Assembly: GCF_001905885.1 (NCBI RefSeq)
Contig: NZ_LIYH01000005.1
Location: forward strand, 620,001-684,000
Direction: 5' to 3'
Source: Streptomyces sp. CB03234
Lineage (GTDB): Bacteria; Actinomycetota; Actinomycetes; Streptomycetales; Streptomycetaceae
Length of the DNA stretch: 64,000 bases
Shown: positions 33,197 to 41,248 of the stretch, one piece after another
Layout of the letters: each line of letters opens with the position of its first letter
Position numbering within the stretch: the first letter of the stretch is position 1
Made by a program: the position numbers and the translations under genes
Notes under the pieces: model-generated
The model's input: only the letters and a program-made list of their open reading frames with translations
What the model was told of the DNA's origin: nothing
Database searches by the model: none

Positions 33197-33946
33197 TCAG
33201 CGGGGCTCCGGCGGGCGCTGGCGCGGCATGTTGGGGCGGGTGCCGGGAGGGAGCGGAAAGCGGCCCGTAGGGTGGCCGCCCTCCGCCCGGGGCGGGGCGC
33301 ACGACAGCGTCGACTGCATCACCAGCGGCGCCGGGCCGGACCGGAACTCCACCATCCAGTCCGCGGTCTCCGCCCGCATCAGCTCCGTCACGTCCTCGGA
33401 GAACCGCCGCAGCACCCCCAGGCACCGCTCCGCCGCCTCGCTCGCCGTGCCCTCCGTCGGGCCCAGCACCTCCCGGATGCTCTCCGCCGCCCAGTCGAAC
33501 TGGAACGCCTGGAGCCGCCGCTGCACCGCCTGCGCCGTCGCCACGTCCCGCATCCACCCGGACGTGAACCCGAAGTACCGGTCGCAGGCCAGGCACGCGG
33601 CGCCCAGCAGCAGCGACACGTACCCCCACCCCGACGCCCCGTCCAGGGCGCCCGTCAGGTCCAGCAGCGGCAGCCCGGCGCCGGCGATCGCGCCCAGCGC
33701 CGTACCGATCCGCAGGGCCCGGGCGCCGCGCCGCTTCCAGAGGCGGTCCTCCAGGTACCACTCGGCCGTCCGCAGCGCCTGGCTCTCGACCCACCGGTAG
33801 AGCTCGTCCAGCCGTTCCGCCGGTTCGCCCCAGTCGCCGAGCGGAAACGGCCGCCCGGTCAGATCACCGCCGTGGCCGCCGTACCGGTCGTGGCTGTCGC
33901 CCTCCCCCCGGGCGGGGCCCCCGGGCTGCATCTCCGGCTGGCTCAC
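33197..33946 (-). CDS. SLATT-domain two-helix membrane protein
   Basis: A 249-residue protein resembling SLATT domains (SMODS/SLOG-associated two-TM effectors). Two close hydrophobic helices (about 78-98 and 105-122) are followed by a cytoplasmic helical part (AVQRRLQAFQFDWAAESIREVLG, FSEDVTELMRAETADWM), and the ends are Pro-rich. SLATT proteins are predicted pore-forming effectors of nucleotide-signalling immunity, but no nucleotidyltransferase or SLOG sensor gene is adjacent, so the role here is unclear. GTG at 33946 follows AGGAG; the frame is open to 34024. Confidence 0.78.
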   Translation of the reverse strand: MSQPEMQPGGPARGEGDSHDRYGGHGGDLTGRPFPLGDWGEPAERLDELYRWVESQALRTAEWYLEDRLWKRRGARALRIGTALGAIAGAGLPLLDLTGALDGASGWGYVSLLLGAACLACDRYFGFTSGWMRDVATAQAVQRRLQAFQFDWAAESIREVLGPTEGTASEAAERCLGVLRRFSEDVTELMRAETADWMVEFRSGPAPLVMQSTLSCAPPRAEGGHPTGRFPLPPGTRPNMPRQRPPEPR

Positions 33947-34130
33947 CGGGGCACTCCTCTGCGCTCTGCGTGACAATCCGTATCGTGCGGGCGGTGCGGT
34001 GCGCGTGTGCGTACTGGTGCGCATGCCCTTTCCTACCGCCGAATGGTGGGCCAGAAGTGCGGAATCCCGGTATTTCCGCCCGCAAGAGCGTCTTGATCAG
34101 CTAGGGGGCACGAAGGGGGCGCGCCCGTTT

Positions 34131-34148
34131 CTCACTCGAAAGAGTGAG
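34131..34148. promoter_or_regulatory. GAAA-tetraloop hairpin upstream of ybaB
   Basis: CTCACTC-GAAA-GAGTGAG, a perfect 7-bp stem with a GNRA loop, followed by GTAGGC-TCG-GCCTAC (34183-34197). Both lie in the leader or promoter of ybaB-recR. No signal-recognition-particle RNA, which neighbours ybaB-recR in some bacteria, is present. Confidence 0.45.
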
Positions 34149-34230
34149 GCCGTGTGGATGGGGCACACCGTCCGGCGACCACGTAGGCTCGGCCTACCGA
34201 ATACTCGTCGTCGAAATGCCAGGAGTGACC

Positions 34231-34572
34231 GTGATTCCCGGTGGTGGCCAGCCCAACATGCAGCAGATCCTCCAGCAGGCCCAGAAGATGCAGCAGGACC
34301 TCGCGCGCGCCCAGGAGGAGCTGGCGCGGACCGAGGTCGACGGGCAGGCGGGCGGCGGCCTGGTGAAGGCCACCGTGACCGGCGCCGGAGAGCTGCGCTC
34401 CCTGGTCATCGACCCCAAGGCGGTCGACCCGGAGGACACCGAGACCCTCGCCGACCTCGTCGTCGCCGCCGTCCAGGCCGCGAACGAGAACGCGCAGGCG
34501 TTGCAGCAGGCGAAGCTCGGCCCGCTGGCCCAGGGCCTGGGCGGCGGCGGCATCCCGGGCCTGGGCTTCTAG
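34231..34572 (+). CDS. YbaB/EbfC nucleoid-associated protein
   Basis: A 113-residue DNA-binding protein of the YbaB family that dimerises and coats or bridges DNA. It has the Gln/Met-rich helix MQQILQQAQKMQQDLARAQE, the core VEGQAGG-like VDGQAGGGLVKATVTG and the SLVIDPKAVDPED strand-helix, with a Gly-rich tail. GTG at 34231 is used with AGGAG at 34221-34225. It is followed by recR, the common bacterial order, which links it to recombination and repair. Confidence 0.93.
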   Translation: MIPGGGQPNMQQILQQAQKMQQDLARAQEELARTEVDGQAGGGLVKATVTGAGELRSLVIDPKAVDPEDTETLADLVVAAVQAANENAQALQQAKLGPLAQGLGGGGIPGLGF

Positions 34573-34663
34573 CCCTTCCGGTACGGGCGCCGGCGCCCGC
34601 CCTTCTAACCCGTACGCACAGCAACTACCGTAAGCATCACAGCACTCCACGAGAGGCGTTCCG

Positions 34664-35263
34664 TTGTACGAAGGCGTGGTTCAGGACCTCATCGACGAGC
34701 TGGGCAGGCTGCCAGGCGTCGGTCCCAAGAGCGCCCAGCGGATCGCCTTCCACATCCTGCAGGCCGAGCCCACCGACGTACGCCGCCTCGCCCATGCCCT
34801 CCTGGAGGTCAAGGACAAGGTGCGGTTCTGCGCCGTGTGCGGCAACGTCGCGCAGGAGGAACGGTGCGGCATCTGCCGGGATCCGCGCCGTGACGAGGCG
34901 GTCATCTGCGTGGTCGAGGAGCCGAAGGACGTCGTCGCGATCGAGCGGACGCGCGAGTTCCGTGGGCGGTACCACGTCCTCGGTGGCGCGATCAGCCCGA
35001 TCGAGGGCGTCGGCCCGGACGACCTGCGGATCCGCGAGCTGCTGGCCCGTCTGGCGGACGGGACGGTCACCGAGCTGATTCTGGCGACCGACCCCAACCT
35101 GGAAGGGGAGGCCACCGCGACGTACCTGGCGCGCATGGTCAAGCCCATGGGCCTGAAGGTCACGCGCCTCGCCAGCGGACTTCCCGTTGGCGGAGACCTG
35201 GAATACGCCGACGAGGTCACGCTCGGGCGTGCGTTCGAAGGGAGACGACTCCTCGATGTCTGA
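34664..35263 (+). CDS. recR: Recombination mediator RecR
   Basis: RecR works with RecF/RecO to load RecA on SSB-coated gaps. The 199 residues contain the helix-hairpin-helix (LGRLPGVGPKSAQRIAFH), a Cys4 zinc finger (CAVCGNVAQEERCGIC), and a Toprim domain (VVEEPKDVVAIERT, ATDPNLEGEATATYLA). The start is TTG at 34664 with GAGAGG upstream. It overlaps the DUF5063 gene by 8 nt and so is coupled to it. Confidence 0.96.
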   Translation: MYEGVVQDLIDELGRLPGVGPKSAQRIAFHILQAEPTDVRRLAHALLEVKDKVRFCAVCGNVAQEERCGICRDPRRDEAVICVVEEPKDVVAIERTREFRGRYHVLGGAISPIEGVGPDDLRIRELLARLADGTVTELILATDPNLEGEATATYLARMVKPMGLKVTRLASGLPVGGDLEYADEVTLGRAFEGRRLLDV

Positions 35264-35915
35264 CGCCACACTGCACGCGCACTCCCTGGACCCCGACAGC
35301 TTCGCGGTCCAGATCGCCGACTCGATCGAGTCCTTCATCGTCGCCACCACGGAAGTGGCCAAGGGCGACGAGCCCGACAGCGCGGTCCCGTTCCTGCTTC
35401 TGGAGGTTTCCCAGTTGCTGCTCACCGGCGGCCGGCTGGGGGCGCACGAGGACATCATCCCGGAGGAGCGGTACGAACCGGACACGGGACCGGACCAGGA
35501 CGTCGACGACCTGCGGATGCGGTTCGCGGCCATGCTCGACCCGGTGGACGTCTTCTCGGAGGTCTTCGACCCGTACGAGCCGCGCAAGGCGCCCGTGCCG
35601 TGCCGGATCTCCGACAACCTGGCCGACATCGTCATGGACCTGCGCCACGGGCTGGCCCACTACCGGGCGGGCCGCACCACGGAGGCCCTGTGGTGGTGGC
35701 AGTTCTCGTACTTCTCCAACTGGGGCCCGACCGCCTCGGCGACCCTCCGGGCCCTGCAGTCCTTGGTGTCCCACGTCCGCCTGGACCAGCCGCTGGAGGA
35801 ACTGGACGGACTGGACACGGACGAGGACCTGACGGAGGAGGCGCTCGCGGAGGAGGCGGGCCGGGTGATGGCCCAGGAGATCCTCGGCCCGCTGGGGATG
35901 CGTACGGTCAAGTAG
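35256..35915 (+). CDS. DUF5063 family protein
   Basis: A 219-residue acidic helical protein of the DUF5063 family, unknown function. Visible segments are FLLLEVSQLLLTGGRLGAHEDI, the acidic RYEPDTGPDQDVDDLRMRFA, and DLRHGLAHYRAGRTTEALWWW. It overlaps recR by 8 nt and shares the transcript, so a link with recombination is suggested only by context. ATG at 35256 follows GAAGGGAG. Confidence 0.85.
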   Translation: MSDATLHAHSLDPDSFAVQIADSIESFIVATTEVAKGDEPDSAVPFLLLEVSQLLLTGGRLGAHEDIIPEERYEPDTGPDQDVDDLRMRFAAMLDPVDVFSEVFDPYEPRKAPVPCRISDNLADIVMDLRHGLAHYRAGRTTEALWWWQFSYFSNWGPTASATLRALQSLVSHVRLDQPLEELDGLDTDEDLTEEALAEEAGRVMAQEILGPLGMRTVK

Positions 35916-36245
35916 ACCCGGCGTCGGGCTTCCGGGCACGGTCCGGCGCGCGTGGCCGGCGCGTGGCCTGTCGCCGTACTCCGGTACGTGACCTGCCACG
36001 TACCGCGGCGCGGGACCCGCGCCCTGCTCCGGCACGCGGGGCCCGCGACCTGCCCCGGCACGTGACCCGCCACACATTCCGCGTACGCCCCGTGGGGAGG
36101 GGCAGGCACAAGCCGAGCGGCCGTGGAGGCGCCCCCGCGATGATCACGTCGTGAGCGGGACATCTCACGATCTGATATGGCGGGGGCGTTTCCCGGCCGC
36201 TCGTTAGACTGAGCTGACCGCAAACGGACTGAGCGAGGAGCGCAC
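35916..36245. other. Intergenic promoter region of ask
   Basis: About 330 nt. A near-duplicate ACGTGACCTGCCAC (35986-35999) and ACGTGACCCGCCAC (36061-36074) is present. Candidate -10 hexamers for ask are TAGACT (36205-36210) and GATATG (36174-36179). No gene or known riboswitch is seen, and no lysine or threonine leader peptide was found. Confidence 0.4.
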
Positions 36246-37517
36246 GTGGGCCTTGTCGTGCAGAAGTACGGAGGCTCCTCCGTTGCCGATGCCGAGGGCA
36301 TCAAGCGCGTCGCCAAGCGAATCGTCGATGCCAAGAAGAACGGCCACCAGGTGGTCGTCGTGGTTTCGGCGATGGGCGACACGACGGACGAGTTGATCGA
36401 TCTCGCCGAGCAGGTATCCCCGATCCCTGCCGGGCGTGAGTTCGACATGCTGCTGACCGCCGGAGAGCGGATCTCCATGGCCCTGCTGGCCATGGCGATC
36501 AAAAACCTGGGCCACGAGGCCCAGTCGTTCACGGGCAGCCAGGCAGGCGTCATCACCGACTCGGTCCACAACAAAGCGCGCATCATCGATGTCACGCCGG
36601 GCCGGATCCGTACGGCGCTCGACGAGGGCAACATCGCCATCGTCGCGGGCTTCCAGGGCGTCTCCCAGGACAAGAAGGACATCACCACCCTCGGACGCGG
36701 CGGGTCGGACACGACCGCCGTCGCGCTCGCCGCGGCGCTCGACGCCGAGGTGTGCGAGATCTACACCGACGTCGACGGTGTCTTCACCGCCGACCCCCGG
36801 GTCGTGAAGAAGGCCCGGAAGATCGACTGGATCTCCTTCGAGGACATGCTGGAGCTCGCCAGCTCCGGCTCCAAGGTGCTGCTGCACCGGTGCGTCGAGT
36901 ACGCACGCCGTTACAACATCCCGATCCACGTCCGGTCGTCCTTCTCGGGCCTCCAGGGCACGTGGGTCAGCAACGAACCGCGAGGGGACCGCAAGGTGGA
37001 GCAGGCCATCATCTCCGGTGTCGCCCACGACACGTCCGAGGCGAAGATCACTGTCGTCGGAGTGCCGGACAAGCCGGGCGAGGCCGCCGCGATCTTCCGT
37101 ACCATCGCGGACAACGAGGTCAACATCGACATGGTGGTGCAGAACGTCTCCGCCGCGTCGACCGGGCTGACCGACATCTCCTTCACGCTGCCCAAGGCGG
37201 AGGGCCGCAAGGCCATCGACGCCCTGGAGAAGCAGAAGGCCCTCATTGGCTTCGAGTCGCTGCGCTACGACGACCAGATCGCCAAGATCTCCCTGGTCGG
37301 CGCGGGCATGAAGACGAACCCGGGTGTCACGGCCGGTTTCTTCGAGGCGCTGTCCGACGCGGGCGTGAACATCGAGCTGATCTCGACCTCCGAGATCCGC
37401 ATCTCGGTCGTCACCCGTGCCGACGACGTCCAGGAGGCCGTCCGCGCCGTCCACACCGCCTTCGGCCTGGACTCCGACTCCGACGAGGCAGTGGTGTACG
37501 GAGGCACCGGGCGGTGA
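36246..37517 (+). CDS. ask: Aspartate kinase (alpha subunit frame)
   Basis: Aspartokinase phosphorylates aspartate, the entry to lysine, threonine, methionine and diaminopimelate synthesis. The 423 residues have the kinase N-terminus LVVQKYGGSSVADAEGIKRVA, the GRGGSDTTAVALAAAL nucleotide site, and two ACT regulatory domains (about 265-340 and 345-415). In actinobacteria the enzyme is usually feedback-inhibited by lysine plus threonine. GTG at 36246 follows AGGAG at 36236-36240. An internal start probably gives a separate beta subunit. The asd-like gene follows after 7 nt. Confidence 0.96.
   Translation: MGLVVQKYGGSSVADAEGIKRVAKRIVDAKKNGHQVVVVVSAMGDTTDELIDLAEQVSPIPAGREFDMLLTAGERISMALLAMAIKNLGHEAQSFTGSQAGVITDSVHNKARIIDVTPGRIRTALDEGNIAIVAGFQGVSQDKKDITTLGRGGSDTTAVALAAALDAEVCEIYTDVDGVFTADPRVVKKARKIDWISFEDMLELASSGSKVLLHRCVEYARRYNIPIHVRSSFSGLQGTWVSNEPRGDRKVEQAIISGVAHDTSEAKITVVGVPDKPGEAAAIFRTIADNEVNIDMVVQNVSAASTGLTDISFTLPKAEGRKAIDALEKQKALIGFESLRYDDQIAKISLVGAGMKTNPGVTAGFFEALSDAGVNIELISTSEIRISVVTRADDVQEAVRAVHTAFGLDSDSDEAVVYGGTGR
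36996..37517 (+). CDS. Aspartate kinase beta subunit from an internal start
   Basis: Codon 251 of ask is GTG (36996) with AGGGG at 36983-36987, 8 nt upstream. Translation from it would yield the 173-residue ACT-domain fragment VEQAIISGVAHD onward. This matches, in place and length, the beta subunit of the alpha2beta2 aspartokinase of Corynebacterium (172 residues) and similar reports for other actinobacteria. The in-frame start is seen in the sequence; its use is inferred. Confidence 0.6.
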   Translation: MEQAIISGVAHDTSEAKITVVGVPDKPGEAAAIFRTIADNEVNIDMVVQNVSAASTGLTDISFTLPKAEGRKAIDALEKQKALIGFESLRYDDQIAKISLVGAGMKTNPGVTAGFFEALSDAGVNIELISTSEIRISVVTRADDVQEAVRAVHTAFGLDSDSDEAVVYGGTGR

Positions 37518-37534
37518 CGAGCCGGTGACGAGCC
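37513..37534 (+). repeat. 11-bp tandem duplication forming the ask stop and asd start
   Basis: GGTGACGAGCC occurs twice back to back (37513-37523 and 37524-37534). In the ask frame the first copy supplies the TGA stop; in the asd frame the second copy supplies the GTG start. Confidence 0.85.
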
Positions 37535-38583
37535 GCAAGCCGGCGCTCGCGGTCGTGGGAGCGACCGGGGCCGTCGGTGCGGTGATGCTCCAGATCCTGT
37601 CGCAGCACGCCGACGTCTGGGGCGACATACGCCTGATCGCCTCCCCGCGCTCGGCCGGCCGCAAGCTGGCCGTGCGCGGGGAGGAGGTCGAGGTCCTCGC
37701 ACTCGGCGAGGAGGCGCTGGAGGGCGCCGACGTGGCGCTGTTCCTGGTGCCCGAGGCCGTCGCCGCCCAGTGGGCGCCGATCGCGGCCGCCAAGGGCGCG
37801 GTGGTGGTGGACGCCTCGCCGGCGTTCCGGATGGACCCGGACGTCCCGCTGGTCGTTCCCGAGCTCAACCCGCACTGCGTACGCGTACGCCCGCGCGGGA
37901 TCGTCGCGTGCCCCGGTGACACCACGCTGGCGCTGATCGTCGCGGTGGGCGCCCTGCACGCCGAGTTCGGTCTGAGCGAACTGGTCGTCTCCGCGTACCA
38001 GGCAGCCAGCGGCGCCGGGCAGGCCGGCGTCACCGCGCTGCGCGAGCAGCTGTCGCTGGTCGCCGGTACGGAGCTGGGCGCCTGCCCCGGGGATGTGCGC
38101 CGGGCCGTCGGCGACGACACCGGGCCGTTCGCCGCCCCCCTGGCGCTGAACGTGGTGCCCTGGTCGGGGGCGCTCCTGGAGGAGGGCTGGTCCTCGGACG
38201 AGCTGCGCATCCGGGCCGAGGCCCGCAAGATCCTGGACCTGCCGGAGCTGCGCGTGGCGGCGACCTGCGTACGTGTACCGGTCCTGAACGCCCACTCCGT
38301 CTCCGTACACGCTCGTTTCGAGCACGAGGTGACGGTCGCGCGGGCGCACGAGATCCTGGCGACCTCGCCCGGTGTGGTGCTGTACGACGATCCGGCGGCC
38401 GGGGACTTCCCGACGCCGGCCGACGTCGTGGGCACCGACCCGACGTGGGTGGGGCGGGTGCGGCGGTCGCTGGACGACGACCGGGCGCTGGAGCTGTTCG
38501 TCTGCGGCGACAATCTACGCAAAGGCGCCGCTTTGAACGCCGCTCAGATCGCGGAGGCCGTCGCCGCCGAGTTCTCGGCCTGA
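37525..38583 (+). CDS. asd: Aspartate-semialdehyde dehydrogenase homologue lacking the catalytic Cys
   Basis: A 352-residue homologue of the NADPH enzyme that reduces aspartyl phosphate. The cofactor loop VGATGAVGAVML, VVVDASPAFRMD, the active Gln in SAYQAASGAGQAG, the His in VRVPVLNAHSV and the end GDNLRKGAALNAAQIAE are all canonical. At the nucleophile, however, the usual NPNCTT reads CPGDTT (residues 129-134), so the catalytic Cys is Asp132; Cys129 lies three residues earlier. It may be inactive, re-tasked, or dependent on a second asd gene elsewhere. GTG at 37525 is the only suitable start. Confidence 0.85.
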   Translation: MTSRKPALAVVGATGAVGAVMLQILSQHADVWGDIRLIASPRSAGRKLAVRGEEVEVLALGEEALEGADVALFLVPEAVAAQWAPIAAAKGAVVVDASPAFRMDPDVPLVVPELNPHCVRVRPRGIVACPGDTTLALIVAVGALHAEFGLSELVVSAYQAASGAGQAGVTALREQLSLVAGTELGACPGDVRRAVGDDTGPFAAPLALNVVPWSGALLEEGWSSDELRIRAEARKILDLPELRVAATCVRVPVLNAHSVSVHARFEHEVTVARAHEILATSPGVVLYDDPAAGDFPTPADVVGTDPTWVGRVRRSLDDDRALELFVCGDNLRKGAALNAAQIAEAVAAEFSA

Positions 38584-38616
38584 TCTCGGCCTGATCTCCG
38601 CCTGATCTCGGCGTAA
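38573..38616 (+). repeat. 11-bp tandem repeat spanning the asd stop codon
   Basis: Four units of TCTCGGCCTGA (last two TCTCCGCCTGA and TCTCGGCGTAA) run from 38573. The asd stop is the TGA of unit 1, and because the period is 11 the following TGA/TGA/TAA place stops in all three frames. Confidence 0.85.
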
Positions 38617-38900
38617 TCCGCGATGATCGGATCGTCGGATCTTTGTAGGATCTGTGAACGCCCTGTGAGCAAGTCTTCGGTCTGTGCCACTTGAACTGGG
38701 GCGATGGCATGTTCGACGATGCTGTACCCCCTTGCCGCAACCGGTGGTCGGGCGGGAAGCGTCTATGCGGTCGCCCCTTCGTGGCGCCCGCCATTTCGGG
38801 GCATTGGGGAAGAGCGGGTACGCATGAGGGCAAACGACGCACCGTCAAAAGCGGCTGCGTGCGCGTACAACCCTGACGGGGGGAAGCGTGTCCAACAGGC
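38584..38900. other. Intergenic region upstream of the sigma factor gene
   Basis: About 320 nt. After the stop-codon repeats it carries GGATC-rich direct repeats (38629-38654) and a TTGAAC (38692-38697) that may be a -35 element. The small frames here have no support as genes. Confidence 0.4.
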
Positions 38901-39620
38901 GTGGCAGAGGTACTCGACATCACAGCGGTGGTTCCGCTCCGCACTCGCGGAGCAGGGACCGGCGGCGGGGTCGGCGTGGGCATGGGCGCGGTGCGCCCGC
39001 TCCGGCGGCCTCGTCGGCCCGGCGGCATGCCGGTGATCGCGCCCATGCCCGCCGCTAGGCGTACGACCCGTATCCCGTCCCAGCGTGGCGCCGAGACCGC
39101 CGAGAGCGCCGAGGCGACGCCGACCGCGGGTACGACCGTCGACCACCTCACCGAGACCTACCGCGCCCACTACCGGTCGCTGCTGGGTCTCGCCGCGCTG
39201 CTGCTGGACGACACCGCCTCGTGCGAGGACGTCGTTCAGGAGGCGTTCATTCGCGTCCACTCCGCGCGGAGCCGCGTCCGTGACCCCGAGAAGACCTTGG
39301 CGTATCTGCGCCAGACCGTGGTCAACCTGTCCCGGTCCGCGCTGCGCCGCCGCATCCTGGGCCTGAAGCTGCTCTCCAAGCCGATGCCCGACATGGCGAG
39401 CGCGGAGGAGGGCGCGTACGACCAGCTGGAGCGCGACGCGCTGATCAAGGCCATGCGCGGGCTGCAGCGCCGCCAGCGGGAAGTGCTGGTGCTGCGGTAC
39501 TTCGCGGACATGACCGAGGCGCAGGTCGCCGAGACGCTGGGCATATCGCTCGGCTCGGTCAAGGCGTACGGGTCACGTGGCATAGCGGCGCTGCGCGTCG
39601 CCATGGAGGCCACGGCATGA
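38901..39620 (+). CDS. ECF RNA polymerase sigma factor
   Basis: A 239-residue sigma-70 family protein. A basic, Arg/Pro-rich N-terminal extension (about 1-80) precedes sigma region 2 (YRAHYRSLLGLAALLLDD, VVQEAFIRVH, LAYLRQTVVNLSRSALRRR) and region 4 (LQRRQREVLVLRYFADMTEAQVAETLGISLGSVKAYGSRG would lie at about 190-230). It would direct a small regulon responding to an envelope or other signal. GTG at 38901 is used, with a distant GGGGGGAAG. It overlaps by 4 nt a gene for a single-pass membrane protein that may be its regulator. Confidence 0.92.
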   Translation: MAEVLDITAVVPLRTRGAGTGGGVGVGMGAVRPLRRPRRPGGMPVIAPMPAARRTTRIPSQRGAETAESAEATPTAGTTVDHLTETYRAHYRSLLGLAALLLDDTASCEDVVQEAFIRVHSARSRVRDPEKTLAYLRQTVVNLSRSALRRRILGLKLLSKPMPDMASAEEGAYDQLERDALIKAMRGLQRRQREVLVLRYFADMTEAQVAETLGISLGSVKAYGSRGIAALRVAMEATA

Positions 39621-40867
39621 GTTCTTTTGAGCGGTATGGGCCGGACGGGCCGTTGAACGAGAACGACCGGACTGGGAACGGAACTGTGAACAACGGCCAC
39701 AACGGGCACAACAGGCCGGAAAAGAAGCTGTCGGATCTCTCGGATCATCCGGATGCCCCTGACGCCCCCGACGCCCCCGACGCCCCCGACGTCCCGGGCC
39801 TCCCGGACGCCGGTGAGCTGGGTGCCGACGAGCTGGCGCTGCGCCGGATGCTCCATGGCGCGGTGCAGGACCTGCGGCCCGCCGACGGCTCCCTCGACCA
39901 CCTGCGCCGGGCGGTGCCCGCGCGGCGGGCGCGCAAGCGGCAGGCCCTGGTGGGGGCGGCCGCCGCCGCGCTGCTGTTCGGCACGGCGGTCCCGGCGTTC
40001 GTCCACGTCGCGAGCTCCGGCGGCACCTCCGACGACCGCCCCGTGAACGCCGGGCACGGCGAGCAGGTGCAGGGCGGCACGGGTGAGGAGACCGGCGGCG
40101 AGGCCGGACAGGGCGCGCCCAGCACCGCGGCAGGTCAGGGGACCGGCGGTGGCGGCAAGGACGGCGAGGACCCCGTGGAGAAGCCGGGTGAGCCCGCGGT
40201 CGGCACCTCGGACGGCACCGTGGGTGGCACGGCGGCACCGACCAGTTCGGTCCCGGAGAGCGTGCCGCTGTGCGAGGCGGCCCAGCTGGGTGTGGCCTCC
40301 GCGGCGGCCGGCCAGCCGGACGCGGAGGGCAAGGTGTACGGCACCTTCCGCATCGCGAACGTATCGGGCACCGACTGCTCGATCGCCGGCGCCGGAAGCG
40401 TCGCCTTCCAGGCGATGGGCGCGGCCGACCAGGCGAAGATCACGGTGGTCGCCCACGCGGCGGGTGACCCCGCGACGGGCCTGCCCGACCCGTCCCAGGA
40501 GGCACCGGCGCCGATGCTCCTCAAGCCGTCGGGCGCGTACGAGGTGAAGTTCGCCTGGGTGCCGAGCGAGACGTGCCCGGTGGACGGCGGCGGTGACGGC
40601 AGCGGCGGCGCGGGCGGCGGCGAAGCCTCGCCCGACCCGACCACGCCCACGGACGGTACGTCGTCGGCGGGCGCAGGCTCGGACGGTACGGGCCCGGCCG
40701 CCACGGAACCGCAGCTCGGCAAGGAGGACGACGGCACCGGCACCCGCGCGGAAGGCAGCGTCACGGTCACCCACACCGCGGAGCCGGGCGCCCCGTCGGC
40801 CGAAGCCGCCATCCCCAACGCCTGTGCGGGCACCATCTACCGGACGGGCCTGCTGCCGGTTCAGTAA
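39617..40867 (+). CDS. Single-pass membrane protein co-translated with the sigma factor (possible anti-sigma)
   Basis: A 416-residue protein. The cytoplasmic part (about 1-110) has an Asn-rich start, a (DAP) repeat run (about 45-57) and helices ELALRRMLHGAVQDL and LDHLRRAVPARRARKRQ. One helix (about 112-132) follows, then an extracytoplasmic region of low complexity enclosing a folded part (about 215-315, ending near CPVDGGG). The ATGA overlap with the sigma gene and the topology suggest an anti-sigma factor, but the common HxxxCxxC zinc motif is absent. A secreted-domain sensor is the alternative. Confidence 0.75.
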   Translation: MSSFERYGPDGPLNENDRTGNGTVNNGHNGHNRPEKKLSDLSDHPDAPDAPDAPDAPDVPGLPDAGELGADELALRRMLHGAVQDLRPADGSLDHLRRAVPARRARKRQALVGAAAAALLFGTAVPAFVHVASSGGTSDDRPVNAGHGEQVQGGTGEETGGEAGQGAPSTAAGQGTGGGGKDGEDPVEKPGEPAVGTSDGTVGGTAAPTSSVPESVPLCEAAQLGVASAAAGQPDAEGKVYGTFRIANVSGTDCSIAGAGSVAFQAMGAADQAKITVVAHAAGDPATGLPDPSQEAPAPMLLKPSGAYEVKFAWVPSETCPVDGGGDGSGGAGGGEASPDPTTPTDGTSSAGAGSDGTGPAATEPQLGKEDDGTGTRAEGSVTVTHTAEPGAPSAEAAIPNACAGTIYRTGLLPVQ

Positions 40868-41248
40868 CGCGGCGGTTCGGCCCCAGCGCGAGGGCTCCCG
40901 GACGTGCCGGGGCGGCGGGCGGCCCGCCGGGAGGGCGCCGAGGCCGCCCTGGTCCGGGGCGGGGGAGCGCGCAGTGTGCCCGGTGGGCGGGCGCGGGGCG
41001 GGCGTTCGAGGGCGGTGGCCCCTGCGGGGTGGCCCGCTGGGGCGTGCGGAAGGTCTCCGTCGCTCCGGTGTGCCCGGCGCGACCACCGGCGTTTCACGCC
41101 CGGCCGCAGGGACCCGATTTGAGGCGCCCCAAGCCGAGCCCTCAGCGCCAAGCCCTCAGCGCCGAGCCCTCAGTGCCAAGCCCTCAGCGCCACCGCGCGC
41201 CGGCTCGGTTCCGGGCGCCGGCCCTGGGGAGGCCCCGGCGCCGTGGCC
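40868..41248. other. Intergenic region between the anti-sigma-like gene and SURF1
   Basis: About 380 nt without a supported gene, between convergent transcription units. It holds the 14-bp tandem repeat listed next. No clear intrinsic terminator was found. Confidence 0.4.
41137..41192 (+). repeat. 14-bp tandem repeat, four units
   Basis: AGCCCTCAGCGCCA is repeated four times with period 14 (unit 2 ends in G, unit 3 has a C-to-T change). Confidence 0.9.

Noticed and set aside
33947..34230. Signal-recognition-particle RNA upstream of ybaB-recR
   Set aside because: The conserved apical loop sequence of SRP RNA is absent; only two small hairpins occur.
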